64,000 bases of DNA from CBDCYS01 sp965226245 (GTDB lineage: Bacteria > Acidobacteriota > Terriglobia > Bryobacterales > UBA6623): positions 5,704,001-5,768,000 of the forward strand of contig CBDDCL010000015.1 in NCBI GenBank assembly GCA_965226245.1. The letters run 5' to 3'. Below, in pieces: positions 63,240 to 64,000 of the stretch. How positions within the stretch are numbered: the first letter of the stretch is position 1; every line of letters begins with the position of its first letter. Both the position numbers and the translations under genes were made by a program. The notes below the pieces were generated by a model. That model saw only the letters and a list, made by a program, of their open reading frames with translations, was not told where the DNA came from and ran no database searches.

Positions 63240-63830
63240 TGTAGCATTCAATCCAAAAATGATCCCGCGGGGGTGTCGGGCAAGGGAATAGGGTATGGGA
63301 TCATTGTGTGAAATGGGCTTAGGGCAATACCGTTCACTTAAGACTTTTGTGGTGGGCGAACAGCCCGCCGATCCCTTGAGGATGCACACTAATGCTAAAA
63401 CAAATTATTACCAAAATGTTCTTAAGTGACGAGTATTGGGGCTTAGGGGCAGGCAAGCCGCTTTCTACGCGCCTTCTGGCGTGCCGGTGGATTGGTCAGC
63501 GTCATCTTCGGCGATGCGCAAGCGTTGAGTTACCATGATCTTTTCAAGAACAAACACTTGAATATAAGGGCTTTATGTAGGCCCTATGTAAGCCTTGACG
63601 CGACGTTCTCGAAGGCCTATAATGAAGTTAATCCTGCTCCGGACAGACATAAGATCTGTCTGCGGCGGGAGGGACTTCGGTCGGCTACGGAGCAGCTTAC
63701 GCTGGGACCTCATGCTCGGCGTATGGATCTCCGACAGCAGCCCACCGGATGGGCATGGGGAAGTGGCCGGAAGGCCAAAATTTCGCACGCGATTGTTTTA
63801 TCGCGGTAGTTTCTAAAAAGTTATATTCAA
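63240..63830. other. Gene-free stretch after nuoN
   Basis: No supported gene lies here. It contains the inverted-repeat element 63309-63446 and an A/T-richer stretch at 63530-63660. A 105-codon frame (63492-63809) has no recognisable domain. Confidence 0.45.
63309..63446. repeat. Small inverted-repeat element sharing repeat A's head word
   Basis: The left end (GCTTAGGGCAATACCGTTCACTTAAG region, 63317-63342) and the complement of the right end (CCTAAGCCCCAATACTCGTC... 63420-63446) form imperfect ~26-bp terminal repeats; the interior is ~75 bases. The CAATACTGTTCACTTA-like word is also the head of repeat A at 2494 and 7357. Confidence 0.6.
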
Positions 63831-63861
63831 TGGGGCGCTTCAAGCGCCCCATTAAGTTTTT
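63831..63861. terminator. Hairpin with T-run, likely terminator
   Basis: TGGGGCGCTT (63831-63840) and AAGCGCCCCA (63842-63851) form a G/C-rich stem with a short loop, followed by TTAAGTTTTT. It fits a factor-independent terminator for plus-strand transcription; no clear gene precedes it directly. Confidence 0.6.
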
Positions 63862-63872
63862 GCGGGCTTTGC

Positions 63873-64000
63873 ATGTCGGAAGAAACGGCCGATTCATGGC
63901 GCGAGATTCTGCGTGAGGCGATTCAAGAAAGTTCAACTCAGCCTGTAGTCGGAACGCGTTTCCGGGCTGCGATAGACTCCGCGGCATCCAAACGGAACTC
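63873..64000 (+). CDS. Partial hypothetical protein, runs off the window
   Basis: From ATG 63873 the frame is open to the window end (42 codons: MSEETADSWREILREAIQES..., then TRFRAAIDSAASKRN). It starts 12 bases after the hairpin T-run. No strong ribosome-binding site; family not recognisable from this part. Confidence 0.45.
   Translation, partial: MSEETADSWREILREAIQESSTQPVVGTRFRAAIDSAASKRN

Noticed and set aside
1..64000. CRISPR arrays, tRNA and rRNA genes
   Set aside because: No regular repeat-spacer pattern or tRNA T-arm/anticodon arrangement was found by eye; the only regular arrays are the 8-base tandem repeats without spacers.

Overview
The window is about 60% G+C bacterial chromosome. 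Its gene content (a FecA-like TonB receptor with an N-terminal carboxypeptidase-regulatory domain, Tat-exported sulfatase and sugar-epimerase homologues, a DUF2339/DUF3999 pair, many dispersed palindromic repeats, several IS families) looks most like an Acidobacteriota genome of the Solibacter/Bryobacter kind. This is an inference from gene style, because there is no rRNA or other marker gene. The many broken genes point to a genome under active insertion and decay. Layout: 1-6.8 kb holds a 3' gene fragment, a histone-deacetylase-like hydrolase, a repeat-rich gap, a TonB receptor, LexA with a candidate auto-operator and an eIF2B-like protein. 7.6-12.7 kb encodes an NAD-linked formate dehydrogenase with two unusual traits. 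The catalytic subunit reads through an in-frame TGA (7884-7886) that is followed at the canonical distance by a bacterial SECIS hairpin with a GGUCU loop, so it is very likely a selenoprotein. Its N-terminal iron-sulfur half is a separate gene placed last in the cluster, after a NuoE-NuoF fusion. 13-16.6 kb has a secreted beta-propeller-like protein, a 2H phosphoesterase and two decayed toxin-antitoxin loci. 16.6-21.1 kb is an IS island (IS256-type relic, ISKra4-type, IS1595-type). 21-25.4 kb carries a NarL-type regulator whose tail is supplied by the IS1595 element, a possible lone attC-like site, a DUF3500 protein and a SagB-type oxidoreductase. 25.6-30.8 kb holds a superoxide dismutase stub fused to a methyltransferase, then an iron-sulfur theme: rhodanese, Rieske protein, internally deleted nadA, SufR-like regulator, ferredoxin. 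30.9-35 kb has a DUF192 lipoprotein, LarB, a Tat-exported epimerase-like protein and GatB. 35.1-41.2 kb is a second mobile island: an IS1182-type element, an ISKra4 copy that splits a conserved hypothetical gene (9-bp target duplication) and a 532-bp MITE-like insert that splits a sulfatase (5-bp duplication). 41.4-54.5 kb has a frameshifted glycosyltransferase, a long two-domain glycosyltransferase, DUF3999 and DUF2339 proteins, an amidase with an in-frame ochre stop and an MFS transporter. 54.5-56 kb is a gene-poor repeat zone. 56-63.2 kb is a tightly overlapping operon for a complex I membrane arm: NuoJ, NuoK, a NuoL/MrpD-like subunit, a small two-helix protein, a second Mrp-like subunit, NuoM and NuoN, without any peripheral-arm gene. 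The end holds a small inverted-repeat element, a hairpin terminator and a partial gene. Functionally, the two readable energy modules are formate oxidation to NADH and a proton-pumping membrane arm; no selA, selB, selC or nuoA-I gene is visible here.
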